NCBI GenBank assembly: GCA_965649545.1
Contig: CBFGLF010000027.1
Span: forward strand, 1 to 18,538
Origin: CABHOJ01 sp965649545
Lineage (GTDB): Bacteria; Pseudomonadota; Gammaproteobacteria; Burkholderiales; Methylophilaceae
Length of the DNA stretch: 18,538 bases
Direction: 5' to 3'
Numbering within the stretch: position 1 is the stretch's first letter; every line of letters starts with the position of its first letter. Below the pieces are notes generated by a model, which saw nothing but the letters and a program-made list of their open reading frames with translations, was not told the origin of the DNA and did no database searches. Positions 6,487 through 14,764 of this stretch are shown here, piece by piece. The position numbers and the translations under genes were made by a program.

Positions 6487-7838
6487 TGGCGACCCACAAG
6501 CCAGTCATCGCACACAATCTCGACAAGCAGACGCTGGTGACCTTGCGCACCATCAAGGAACCGCAGCCCCATACGCTGGACACGTACGTCAAGCTGGGTG
6601 GTTACGCGCAATTGAAACGCATCGTCACCGAGAAGGTGAAAGCCACCGACATCATCACCCAGGTCAAGCTGTCCAACCTGCGTGGACGAGGCGGCGCAGG
6701 ATTCCCGACCGGCCTCAAATGGAGCTTCATGCCGCGTTACTACGACGGCACCAAGTATCTGGTCTGCAATACCGACGAGGGTGAACCCGGCACGTTCAAA
6801 GACCGTGACATCATCCGTTACAACCCCCACCAGTTGATCGAAGGCATGGCCATCGCCGCCTACACGCTCGGTGCACGGGTCGGTTACAACTATATCCATG
6901 GCGAGATCTGGGAAGACTATGAGGTCTTCGAAGAGGCGCTGGCCGAAGCCCGCAAGGCCGGCTTCCTGGGCGAGAACCTGTTCGGGACCAATTTCAGTTT
7001 CGACCTGCATGCGGTGCATGGATACGGTGCTTATATCTGCGGCGAAGAGACCGCGCTGATCGAATCGATCGAAGGCAAAAAGGGCCAGCCGCGCTTCAAG
7101 CCGCCATTCCCGGCAAGCTATGGCGTCTTCGGCAAACCGACCAACGTCAACAACACGGAGTCTTACGCCTCCATCCCGTGGATCCTCGAGCATGGAGGGT
7201 TGGCGTTCCAGGAGCTGGGTGTCCCCAACTCCGGCGGGACCAAGATATTCTCGGTCTCCGGACATATCGAGAAACCCGGAAATTACGAAGTGCGGATGGG
7301 CATGCCCTTCACCGAACTGCTGGAGATGGTGGGCGGTATCTGGAAAGGTCGCAAGCTCAAGGCCGTGATCCCCGGCGGCCCCTCGACCGCGGTGATGCCG
7401 GCATCGGCGATCCTCGGCGCGACGCTGGACTATGACGGCCTCTCCAAGGCAGGCTCCAGCCTGGGCGCTGGTTCCATGATCATCATGGACGAGACCACCT
7501 GTATGGTGAAGACGCTCAAGCGATTGTCGTATTTCTTCTTCGAGGAATCCTGCGGTCAATGTACGCCTTGCCGCGAAGGCACGGGCTGGCTCTATCGCGT
7601 GATCAACCGCATCACCAACGGCCAGGGTCGCATGGAAGACCTCGACCTGCTGACCGACGTCAGTGGCAACATCTCCGGTCGTACCATCTGTGCGCTGGGG
7701 GATGCCGCTGCGACACCGGTCCTGAGCTTCATCAAGCATTTCCGTCCCGAGTTCGAGTATTACATCCTGCATGGCCGCAGCATGGTCGAGGATGGCGTGA
7801 CGGCGGATAGCTTGCAGAAAGAAACGGTGGAAGCCTGA
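6486..7838 (+). CDS. nuoF: NADH-quinone oxidoreductase subunit F
   Basis: NuoF oxidises NADH with FMN and passes electrons to [4Fe-4S] cluster N3; it acts at the tip of the peripheral arm. The 450-residue protein shows the glycine-rich FMN/NADH motif GRGGAGFPTGLKW (about 67-79), CNTDEGEPGTFKDRD (94-108), and YICGEETALIESIEGKKGQP (183-202). Cluster N3 ligands are Cys356, Cys359 and Cys362 in SCGQCTPCREG, and Cys402 in TICALGDAAATP. Start ATG 6486 gives MATHKPVIAHN and overlaps the nuoE stop; an upstream in-frame ATG at 6432 lies inside nuoE and is rejected. The stop overlaps the nuoG ATG by one base. Confidence 0.98.
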   Translation: MATHKPVIAHNLDKQTLVTLRTIKEPQPHTLDTYVKLGGYAQLKRIVTEKVKATDIITQVKLSNLRGRGGAGFPTGLKWSFMPRYYDGTKYLVCNTDEGEPGTFKDRDIIRYNPHQLIEGMAIAAYTLGARVGYNYIHGEIWEDYEVFEEALAEARKAGFLGENLFGTNFSFDLHAVHGYGAYICGEETALIESIEGKKGQPRFKPPFPASYGVFGKPTNVNNTESYASIPWILEHGGLAFQELGVPNSGGTKIFSVSGHIEKPGNYEVRMGMPFTELLEMVGGIWKGRKLKAVIPGGPSTAVMPASAILGATLDYDGLSKAGSSLGAGSMIIMDETTCMVKTLKRLSYFFFEESCGQCTPCREGTGWLYRVINRITNGQGRMEDLDLLTDVSGNISGRTICALGDAAATPVLSFIKHFRPEFEYYILHGRSMVEDGVTADSLQKETVEA

Positions 7839-10240
7839 TGTTAAAAGTAGAGATAGACGGCAAGCCAGTCGAAGTCGATCACGGTACGACCATCATCGAT
7901 GCGGCGGATCAGCTCGGCATCCCGATCCCGCGTTTCTGTTATCACAAGAAACTGTCGGTCGCCGCCAACTGCCGCATGTGCCTGGTGCAGGTCGAGAAAT
8001 TCGCCAAACCGCTGCCGGCCTGTGCGACCCCGGTGGCCGACGGCATGAGGATCTTCACGCGCTCCAAGGCCGCGGTAGAAGCGCAGAAGAGTGTGATGGA
8101 GTTCCTGCTGATCAACCACCCGCTGGACTGCCCGATCTGCGATCAGGGCGGGGAGTGTGACCTGCAGGATATCGCTGTCGCCTATGGTGCGCCCGCTTCT
8201 CGCTACACCGAAGAGAAGCGCGTCGTCCTCAACAAGAACATCGGGCCCCTGGTCTCCACCGACATGACGCGTTGCATCCAGTGCACGCGCTGCGTCCGCT
8301 TCCTCAAGGAAGTGGGCGGCATGATGGAGCTGGGCCTCATCAACCGAGGCGAGCACGCCGAGATCACTGCGTACGTCGACAAGAGCGTCGATTCCGAACT
8401 GTCCGGCAACATCATCGACCTGTGCCCGGTCGGTGCGTTGACCAGCAAGCCGTTCCGCTACTCGGCGCGCAGTTGGGAATTGACCCGCCGTCCATCCATC
8501 GCACCGCATGATGGCCTGGGTTCGCAGATCGAGGTCCACGTCAAGGACGGCAAGGTCATGCGCGTACTGCCGCGCGAAAAGGAAAGCATCAACGAATGCT
8601 GGCTCTCCGACCGCGACCGCTTCTCCTACGAAGGCCTGAACAGTGCCGATCGCCTCAAGGTGCCGATGATCAAGCACAACGGCGAATGGCAGGAGACCGA
8701 CTGGAAGACCGCTCTGGAATTCGCCGCCGGCCAGCTCAAGGACATCACCAACGAACATGGTGGCGATGCCCTGGGCGTACTGGTGTCGCCCAACAGCACG
8801 ATGGAAGAAGGTTATCTGGCGAAGAAGATCGCCGAGGGCCTCGGTTCACAGAATATCGATTACCGGATCCGCCAGACCGATTTCCGTCTGGACGGCAAAC
8901 GCCTCGGTACCCCGTGGATGGGCTGCAACATTCCCGATCTGGAAGAGATGGACCGCATCCTGATCATCGGCTCCAACCTGCGCAACGAACATCCGCTGCT
9001 GACGCACCGCATCCGCAAGGCGGTCGCCAACGGGGCCGAACTCTGCATCATCAGCCCGCTGGATAACGACCCGCTGATGAAGATCGCGCACAAGGTCATC
9101 GTGCGTCCGAACGACATGGTCAACGTGCTGGCGCAAGTCCTGAAGGCGATGTCCGGCCTGCAGAAGCTATCGCTGCGCCTGCCGACCTCGCTCAATAAAC
9201 TGCTTGAAGATATCCGGGTGCGCGAGAACACCCAGGCCATCGCCGAGAGTCTGGTCGGTATGGGCAAACTGTACGACCTCATCTCCCCGAAGACGGGCAT
9301 CTTCGTCGGCAATATCGCGCTCAACGATCCTCGTTTCACCGAGATGTTCAGTCTGGCAGAAGCCATCGCCGGCATCAGTGGCGCCATCCTGGGCCTGATC
9401 CCTGCCGGTGCCAACAACACCGGCCAGCACCTGATGGGCGTCATGCCCGGGCCGCAGGGCATGCATGCGCGCGCCATGCTGGAGATCCCACGCAAGGCTT
9501 ACCTGCTGGTCAATCTGGAGCCGGAGCTCGATTGCCATAACGGTGCCGCGGCCCGCCATGCCATGCAGCAGGCGGAATGCGTGGTGGCTTTGACCATGTA
9601 CCGATCGGAAGCGCTGGAAGATGCCGATGTGCTATTGCCGATCGCCCCGTTCACAGAGACTTCCGGCACCCTCATGAGCATGGAAGGGCGTGTACAGAGT
9701 TTCACCGCCGTGACCAAGCCCTTGGGCGAATGCCGTCCGGGCTGGAAAGTCCTGCGCGTCCTCGGTAACACCCTGGGCCTTGCCGGTTTCGATTACGACA
9801 GCAGCGAAGCGGTGAAGAACGCCATCTTCGGCGGCGAGAAGCCTTCCAATGTCGTCTGGCGCAGCCTCAACAACAACCTGAAGGAACTGGTCGAGATCGA
9901 AGTCAAGATCAAGTCCGACGGCTTGCAGCGTATCGGTGAAGTGCCGCAGTACCAGGCCGACCCTATCGTCAGACGGTCGCCGCCGCTGCAAAAGACCAAG
10001 TACAACATCAAGCCCATGGCACGTATGCATGCGCGGCAGGCCGAGGCGCTTGGACTCGCGGCAGGGGATTCGGTGCTGGTCAGGCAAGGTGAGGGCAGTG
10101 TCGTGCTGCCGGTACGCATCGACAACCATGTGGCCATGGGCTGTGTCCGTGTGCACGCCGCAAGTCCTATCACCGCCAGCCTCGGCGAACTGATGGGCGA
10201 CATCACCGTCGAGAAGATCGAAGCCGAGGTCGCTGCATGA
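7838..10240 (+). CDS. nuoG: NADH-quinone oxidoreductase subunit G
   Basis: NuoG is the 75-kDa-type iron-sulfur subunit linking NuoE/NuoF to NuoI. In this 800-residue protein N1b [2Fe-2S] is held by Cys34, Cys45, Cys48 and Cys62. N5 is held by His94, Cys98, Cys101 and Cys107 (HPLDCPICDQGGEC), and N4 by Cys146, Cys149, Cys152 and Cys196. The rest is a molybdopterin-oxidoreductase-like fold without cofactor and a C-terminal domain from about 720. The off-path N7 cluster is missing: the stretch after SARSWEL carries no cysteines, and the position of its fourth ligand reads WLSDRDRF, with Ser. That is usual in alpha/betaproteobacteria and mitochondria. It overlaps nuoF by 1 nt and nuoH by 4 nt. 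Confidence 0.98.
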   Translation: MLKVEIDGKPVEVDHGTTIIDAADQLGIPIPRFCYHKKLSVAANCRMCLVQVEKFAKPLPACATPVADGMRIFTRSKAAVEAQKSVMEFLLINHPLDCPICDQGGECDLQDIAVAYGAPASRYTEEKRVVLNKNIGPLVSTDMTRCIQCTRCVRFLKEVGGMMELGLINRGEHAEITAYVDKSVDSELSGNIIDLCPVGALTSKPFRYSARSWELTRRPSIAPHDGLGSQIEVHVKDGKVMRVLPREKESINECWLSDRDRFSYEGLNSADRLKVPMIKHNGEWQETDWKTALEFAAGQLKDITNEHGGDALGVLVSPNSTMEEGYLAKKIAEGLGSQNIDYRIRQTDFRLDGKRLGTPWMGCNIPDLEEMDRILIIGSNLRNEHPLLTHRIRKAVANGAELCIISPLDNDPLMKIAHKVIVRPNDMVNVLAQVLKAMSGLQKLSLRLPTSLNKLLEDIRVRENTQAIAESLVGMGKLYDLISPKTGIFVGNIALNDPRFTEMFSLAEAIAGISGAILGLIPAGANNTGQHLMGVMPGPQGMHARAMLEIPRKAYLLVNLEPELDCHNGAAARHAMQQAECVVALTMYRSEALEDADVLLPIAPFTETSGTLMSMEGRVQSFTAVTKPLGECRPGWKVLRVLGNTLGLAGFDYDSSEAVKNAIFGGEKPSNVVWRSLNNNLKELVEIEVKIKSDGLQRIGEVPQYQADPIVRRSPPLQKTKYNIKPMARMHARQAEALGLAAGDSVLVRQGEGSVVLPVRIDNHVAMGCVRVHAASPITASLGELMGDITVEKIEAEVAA

Positions 10241-11280
10241 TGGAATTCTTCGCGCAGCTGTTCGGCAGCTATTGGCCGGAGGTGCAACTCACTGCCTGGA
10301 CCCTCATCAAGATCGTCGCCATCGTCGCGCCGCTGATGGGTGCGGTGGCTTACCTGACCCTGGCGGAGCGTAAGGTCATCGGCTTCATGCAGGTCCGGAT
10401 CGGGCCGAACCGCGTCGGCTACTTCGGCTTGTTGCAGCCGATCGCTGACGGCCTCAAGCTGCTGACCAAGGAGATCATCATCCCCACGGCGTCGAACAAG
10501 GCGCTGTTCCTATTGGGGCCGGTGCTGGCCATCGCTCCTGCGTTCGCTGCCTGGGCGGTGGTGCCGTTCGACGCGGAGCTGATCCTTGCGGATATCGACG
10601 CCGGTCTGCTCTATATCCTGGCGATGACCTCGGTCGCGGTCTATGGCGTCATCATCGCCGGCTGGGCGTCCAACTCCAAATATGCCTTCCTCGGTTCCCT
10701 GCGTTCCGCGGCCCAGATCGTCTCTTATGAGATCGCCATGGGCTTCGCGCTGGTGGGGGTCCTCATGTCCGCCGGCAGCCTCAATCTGGGCAAGATCGTC
10801 GTGGCGCAGGCGGGCGGCTTGCATCAGTGGTACCTGTGGCCGCTGTTCCCGCTGTTCATCGTCTATTTCATCAGCGCCGTGGCCGAGACCAACCGCGCCC
10901 CGTTCGACGTCGCCGAAGGCGAGTCCGAGATCGTCGCCGGTTTCCACGTCGAATACTCGGGCATGGCCTTCGCCGTGTTCTTCCTGGCCGAATACGCCAA
11001 TATGATGCTGGTCTCGGTGTTGGCTGCCGTGATGTTCCTGGGCGGCTGGCAACCATTGTTCGATGTGGCGCCCTTCACCTGGATCCCCGGGTTCATCTGG
11101 CTGTTGCTCAAGGTCGGGTTCCTGCTGTTCTGTTTCCTCTGGTTCCGTGCCACCTTCCCGCGCTATCGCTATGACCAGATCATGCGTCTGGGCTGGAAGG
11201 TGTTCATCCCGATCACGCTGGTATGGATCGTGGTGGTCGGCGCGTTCATGCAGACCCGCTGGGCTTACCTGTTCCACTAA
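10237..11280 (+). CDS. nuoH: NADH-quinone oxidoreductase subunit H
   Basis: NuoH is the membrane subunit that docks the peripheral arm and shapes the quinone tunnel, linking quinone reduction to proton pumping. At 347 residues it fits the 8-helix family. Signatures are LAERKVIGFMQVRIGPNRVG (42-61) and the acidic loop NRAPFDVAEGESEIVAGF with HVEYS (219-241), which lines the E-channel. Two consecutive ATGs (10237 and 10240) could both serve as start; the first forms an ATGA overlap with the nuoG stop. nuoI follows after 12 nt. Confidence 0.97.
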   Translation: MMEFFAQLFGSYWPEVQLTAWTLIKIVAIVAPLMGAVAYLTLAERKVIGFMQVRIGPNRVGYFGLLQPIADGLKLLTKEIIIPTASNKALFLLGPVLAIAPAFAAWAVVPFDAELILADIDAGLLYILAMTSVAVYGVIIAGWASNSKYAFLGSLRSAAQIVSYEIAMGFALVGVLMSAGSLNLGKIVVAQAGGLHQWYLWPLFPLFIVYFISAVAETNRAPFDVAEGESEIVAGFHVEYSGMAFAVFFLAEYANMMLVSVLAAVMFLGGWQPLFDVAPFTWIPGFIWLLLKVGFLLFCFLWFRATFPRYRYDQIMRLGWKVFIPITLVWIVVVGAFMQTRWAYLFH

Positions 11281-11292
11281 GGATAGAGACAC

Positions 11293-11784
11293 ATGCTGAG
11301 CAAGATCAGAACCGTACTCTCCAGCCTGATGCTGGTCGAACTGCTGAAGGGCCTGGCCCTGACCGGCCGTTACTTCTTCGCGCGCAAGATCACGGTGCAA
11401 TTCCCCGAAGAAAAGACGCCGCAATCGCCACGTTTCCGTGGCCTGCATGCCTTGCGTCGTTACCCGAACGGCGAAGAGCGCTGCATCGCTTGCAAGCTGT
11501 GTGAAGCCGTCTGCCCGGCGATGGCCATCACCATCGAATCCGAACAGCGCGAAGACAACACCCGCCGTACCACCCGTTACGACATCGATCTCACCAAGTG
11601 CATCTTCTGCGGCATGTGCGAGGAGTCCTGTCCGGTGGATTCCATCGTCGAGACGCGCATCTTCGATTACCACGGCGAAGTCCGCGGTGATCTGGTCTAC
11701 ACCAAGGAGATGCTGCTGGCGGTGGGTGACAAATATGAGGCGCAGATCGCGGCTGACCGTACAGAGGATGCGAAATACCGATGA
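11293..11784 (+). CDS. nuoI: NADH-quinone oxidoreductase subunit I
   Basis: NuoI is the 8Fe ferredoxin-like subunit carrying clusters N6a and N6b between NuoG and NuoB. The 163-residue protein has an N-terminal amphipathic stretch (LSSLMLVELLKGLALTGRYF) that lies along the membrane. Two classic motifs follow: Cys64, 67, 70 and 74 in CIACKLCEAVCP, and Cys103, 106, 109 and 113 in CIFCGMCEESCP. GGATAGAG just upstream is a reasonable ribosome site. The stop overlaps the nuoJ start as ATGA. Confidence 0.98.
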   Translation: MLSKIRTVLSSLMLVELLKGLALTGRYFFARKITVQFPEEKTPQSPRFRGLHALRRYPNGEERCIACKLCEAVCPAMAITIESEQREDNTRRTTRYDIDLTKCIFCGMCEESCPVDSIVETRIFDYHGEVRGDLVYTKEMLLAVGDKYEAQIAADRTEDAKYR

Positions 11785-12422
11785 GTTTCCAGGACGTCAT
11801 TTTCTTTAGCCTGTCGGCCATCCTGCTGTTCGCCGGTTTGCGTGTGATCACCGCACGCAACCCCGTGCATGCGGCTCTGTATCTGGTGCTGGCGTTCTTC
11901 ACCGCCGCCGGGATCTGGCTGCTGCTGGAGGCGGAATTCCTCGCCATTGCGCTGGTGCTGGTCTATGTCGGCGCGGTCATGGTGCTGTTCCTGTTCGTGG
12001 TCATGATGCTAGACATCAATCTCGACAGATTGCGCGAAGGCTTCTGGGAGTCCCTGCCGGTAGCCTTGCCGGTCGGTATCCTGATGGCGATCGAGATGGT
12101 CCTCATTCTCGGCACCAAGCATTTCGGCGTGGAGCGCGTCTCCGCGCCTGCGCCCCATCCGGCGGGGTACAGCAACACGGCCGAACTGGGACGGGTGCTC
12201 TACACCGATTACCTGCTGACGTTCGAGCTGGCCGCCGTCATCCTGCTGGTGGCGATCGTCGCCGCCATCGCGTTGACCCTGCGTGACCGCAAGGACACCA
12301 AGTTCATCGACCCGGCCGATCAGGTCAAGGTCAAGCGTGCCGACCGTATCCGTATCGTCAGTATGCCGGCCGAAGTAGAGCCGCCATTGGCCGAGCCCAC
12401 CGACAGTAAGGAGCAGCGATAA
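11781..12422 (+). CDS. nuoJ: NADH-quinone oxidoreductase subunit J
   Basis: NuoJ is a five-helix membrane subunit next to NuoK and NuoA whose third helix contributes to the coupling axis. The 213-residue protein has helices at about 4-22, 28-47, 53-76, 90-110 and 146-170. The conserved stretch AEFLAIALVLVYVGAVMVLF spans helix 3. After about residue 170 it has a charged, hydrophilic tail. It overlaps nuoI by 4 nt and nuoK by 1 nt (TAATG), so the three are very likely co-translated. Confidence 0.96.
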   Translation: MSFQDVIFFSLSAILLFAGLRVITARNPVHAALYLVLAFFTAAGIWLLLEAEFLAIALVLVYVGAVMVLFLFVVMMLDINLDRLREGFWESLPVALPVGILMAIEMVLILGTKHFGVERVSAPAPHPAGYSNTAELGRVLYTDYLLTFELAAVILLVAIVAAIALTLRDRKDTKFIDPADQVKVKRADRIRIVSMPAEVEPPLAEPTDSKEQR

Positions 12423-12727
12423 TGGTCGGTCTTTCGCATTACCTGATCCTCGGCTCGTTGCTGTTTGCCATCAGCATCATCGGCATCTTCCTTAATCGCA
12501 AGAACGTCATCATCCTGCTCATGGCCATCGAGCTCATGCTGCTGGCGGTGAACCTCAATTTCATCGCCTTCTCGCATTATCTTAACGATACGGCAGGGCA
12601 GGTGTTCGTGTTCTTCATCCTGACCGTGGCGGCCGCCGAATCGGCGATCGGCCTGGCGATCCTGGTGGTGCTGTTCCGTAACCTCAAGACCATCAACGTC
12701 GACGACCTCGACCAACTGAAAGGCTAG
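12422..12727 (+). CDS. nuoK: NADH-quinone oxidoreductase subunit K
   Basis: NuoK is a three-helix MrpC-like membrane subunit of complex I. The 101-residue protein keeps both buried glutamates needed for proton translocation: Glu37 (LMAIELMLLAVNL) and Glu73 (TVAAAESAIGLAI), matching Glu36 and Glu72 of E. coli. The ATG shares a base with the nuoJ stop, and nuoL begins 3 nt after the stop. Confidence 0.98.
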   Translation: MVGLSHYLILGSLLFAISIIGIFLNRKNVIILLMAIELMLLAVNLNFIAFSHYLNDTAGQVFVFFILTVAAAESAIGLAILVVLFRNLKTINVDDLDQLKG

Positions 12728-12730
12728 CAG

Positions 12731-14758
12731 ATGACGTCCATGCAAAAGATCTATCTGCTGGTCCCGCTGCTGCCGCTGATCGCTGCGACCATCGTCGGTC
12801 TGTTCGGACGCGCCTTGCCGCGCGCCTCCGCCCACTGGATCACCATCTTTGGCGTCGCCGGTTCGTTCGCGCTGTCGGCCTGCGTGTTCGCCGATGTGAT
12901 GCAGGGGCATTATTTCAACGGCACCGTGTATACCTGGCTCACCAGCGGCGGCACGAGTTTCGAAGTCGGGTTCCTCATCGACAAACTGACGGCGGTGATG
13001 ATGATCGTCGTCACCTTCGTTTCGCTCATGGTGCATATCTACACCATCGGCTACATGCAGGAAGACCCGGGTTACAGCCGCTTCTTCAGCTACATCTCGC
13101 TGTTCACCTTCTCCATGCTGATGCTGGTGATGGCCAACAACTTCATGCAGCTGTTCTTCGGCTGGGAAGCGGTGGGCCTCGTGTCCTACCTGCTGATCGG
13201 GTTCTGGTACAAACGTCCGACCGCCATCTATGCCAACCTCAAGGCTTTCCTGGTCAACCGCGTCGGTGACTTCGGCTTCCTGCTCGGGATCGGCATGGTG
13301 CTGTTCTTCCTTGGCAGCCTGGATTACGCCGCGGTGTTCTCCATCGCGCCGCAATTCGCCGATGCGACCGTACAGATCATCCCCGGCTACGACTGGTCCT
13401 TGATGACCGTCATCTGCATCCTGCTGTTCATCGGCGCCATGGGTAAATCGGCACAGGTGCCGCTGCATGTCTGGCTACCGGATTCGATGGAAGGCCCGAC
13501 CCCGATCTCCGCGCTGATCCATGCCGCGACCATGGTCACGGCCGGCATCTTCATGGTGGCGCGCATGTCGCCCCTGTTCGAGCTATCGACCACGGCGCTG
13601 TCCTTCGTGCTGGTCATCGGTGCCATCACTGCCTTGTTCATGGGCTTCCTCGGCATCATCCAGAACGACATCAAGCGCGTGGTGGCGTACTCTACCTTGT
13701 CCCAACTCGGTTACATGACGGTAGCGCTGGGCGTCTCGGCCTATTCGGTCGCGATCTTTCACCTGATGACCCATGCGTTCTTCAAGGCTTTGCTGTTCCT
13801 CGGCGCCGGCTCCGTCATCATGGGCATGCACCACGATCAGGATATCCGCAACATGGGCGGCCTGCGCAAGTACATGCCGATCACCTGGGTCACTTCGCTG
13901 ATCGGTTCGCTGGCGCTGATCGGGACGCCGCTGTTCTCCGGTTTCTACTCCAAGGACTCCATCATCGAGGCCGCCAAGTTCTCGCATATCCCGGGCAGTG
14001 GGTTCGCTTATTTCGCGGTGCTGGCCGGCGTCTTCGTCACGGCGTTCTATTCCTTCCGCATGTATTTCCTCGTGTTCCACGGCAAGGAAAAATGGATGGA
14101 GGCCAAGCACGATCATGCGCACGACGCGCATCACGATGACGACCATGGTCATGATGAGCATCACGGCCTTGGCCCCAACGACAAGCCGCATGAATCGCCG
14201 TGGGTAGTGACGGTACCTTTGATCGCATTGGCCATCCCATCACTGGTCATCGGCTATGTCGCCATCGGCCCGATGCTGTTCGGTGATTTCTTCGGTAGTG
14301 CCATCTATGTCGATCACGCAGCTCACCCCGTGATGCAGGAGCTGGCGCATCACTTCCACGGCGCCGGCGCCATGGCCCTGCATGGCCTCATGACGGCGCC
14401 ATTCTGGCTGGCCTTGGCGGGCGTCGCGCTATCCTGGTTCTTCTACATGAAGCGCCCGGATATCCCGGCAGCGATCAAGCACCGTTGCAGCGCGATCTAT
14501 AACGTCCTGGACAACAAGTACGGCTTCGATAGCTTCAACGACAAGGTATTTGCCGGCGGCTCTCGCTTACTGGGCGGCAAGCTCTGGCAAACCGGCGACG
14601 TCAAGATCATCGACGGCTTCTTCGTCAACGGCACGGCGCGCCTCATCGGGCGCATCTCCGGTGTGATCCGCCATCTGCAATCGGGCCTGATCTATCACTA
14701 TGCGTTCGCGATGATCATCGGCGCATTCCTGTTCCTGACCTTCTTCATGAAGGTATAA
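12731..14758 (+). CDS. nuoL: NADH-quinone oxidoreductase subunit L (proton pump)
   Basis: NuoL is the distal antiporter-like proton-pumping subunit, with a lateral helix reaching back along the membrane arm. The 675-residue protein is longer than E. coli NuoL (613). Key residues are Glu146 (FFGWEAVGLVSYLLIGFWY), Lys239 (GAMGKSAQVPLHVWLPDSM) and the Lys408-Asp409 pair (FSGFYSKDS). Much of the extra length lies after about residue 450. That part holds a His/Asp-rich loop (460-478, nine His) followed by PHESPWVVTVPL and a further His-containing stretch before the C-terminal helices. The final hydrophobic segment ends at the C-terminus. An AAAGG about 8 nt upstream is the probable ribosome site. 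Confidence 0.98.
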   Translation: MTSMQKIYLLVPLLPLIAATIVGLFGRALPRASAHWITIFGVAGSFALSACVFADVMQGHYFNGTVYTWLTSGGTSFEVGFLIDKLTAVMMIVVTFVSLMVHIYTIGYMQEDPGYSRFFSYISLFTFSMLMLVMANNFMQLFFGWEAVGLVSYLLIGFWYKRPTAIYANLKAFLVNRVGDFGFLLGIGMVLFFLGSLDYAAVFSIAPQFADATVQIIPGYDWSLMTVICILLFIGAMGKSAQVPLHVWLPDSMEGPTPISALIHAATMVTAGIFMVARMSPLFELSTTALSFVLVIGAITALFMGFLGIIQNDIKRVVAYSTLSQLGYMTVALGVSAYSVAIFHLMTHAFFKALLFLGAGSVIMGMHHDQDIRNMGGLRKYMPITWVTSLIGSLALIGTPLFSGFYSKDSIIEAAKFSHIPGSGFAYFAVLAGVFVTAFYSFRMYFLVFHGKEKWMEAKHDHAHDAHHDDDHGHDEHHGLGPNDKPHESPWVVTVPLIALAIPSLVIGYVAIGPMLFGDFFGSAIYVDHAAHPVMQELAHHFHGAGAMALHGLMTAPFWLALAGVALSWFFYMKRPDIPAAIKHRCSAIYNVLDNKYGFDSFNDKVFAGGSRLLGGKLWQTGDVKIIDGFFVNGTARLIGRISGVIRHLQSGLIYHYAFAMIIGAFLFLTFFMKV

Positions 14759-14764
14759 AAAATA

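Noticed and set aside
6207..7772. 521-codon open frame on the minus strand opposite nuoE/nuoF
   Set aside because: It lies wholly under well-conserved sense genes; GC-rich codon bias leaves antisense frames open, and its translation resembles no family.
10510..11673. 387-codon minus-strand frame opposite nuoH/nuoI
   Set aside because: Low-complexity Gln/Asp/His/Gly-rich translation typical of the antisense of membrane-protein genes.
12320..13468. 382-codon minus-strand frame opposite nuoJ/K/L
   Set aside because: Same reason: it spans three sense genes and has antisense-like composition.
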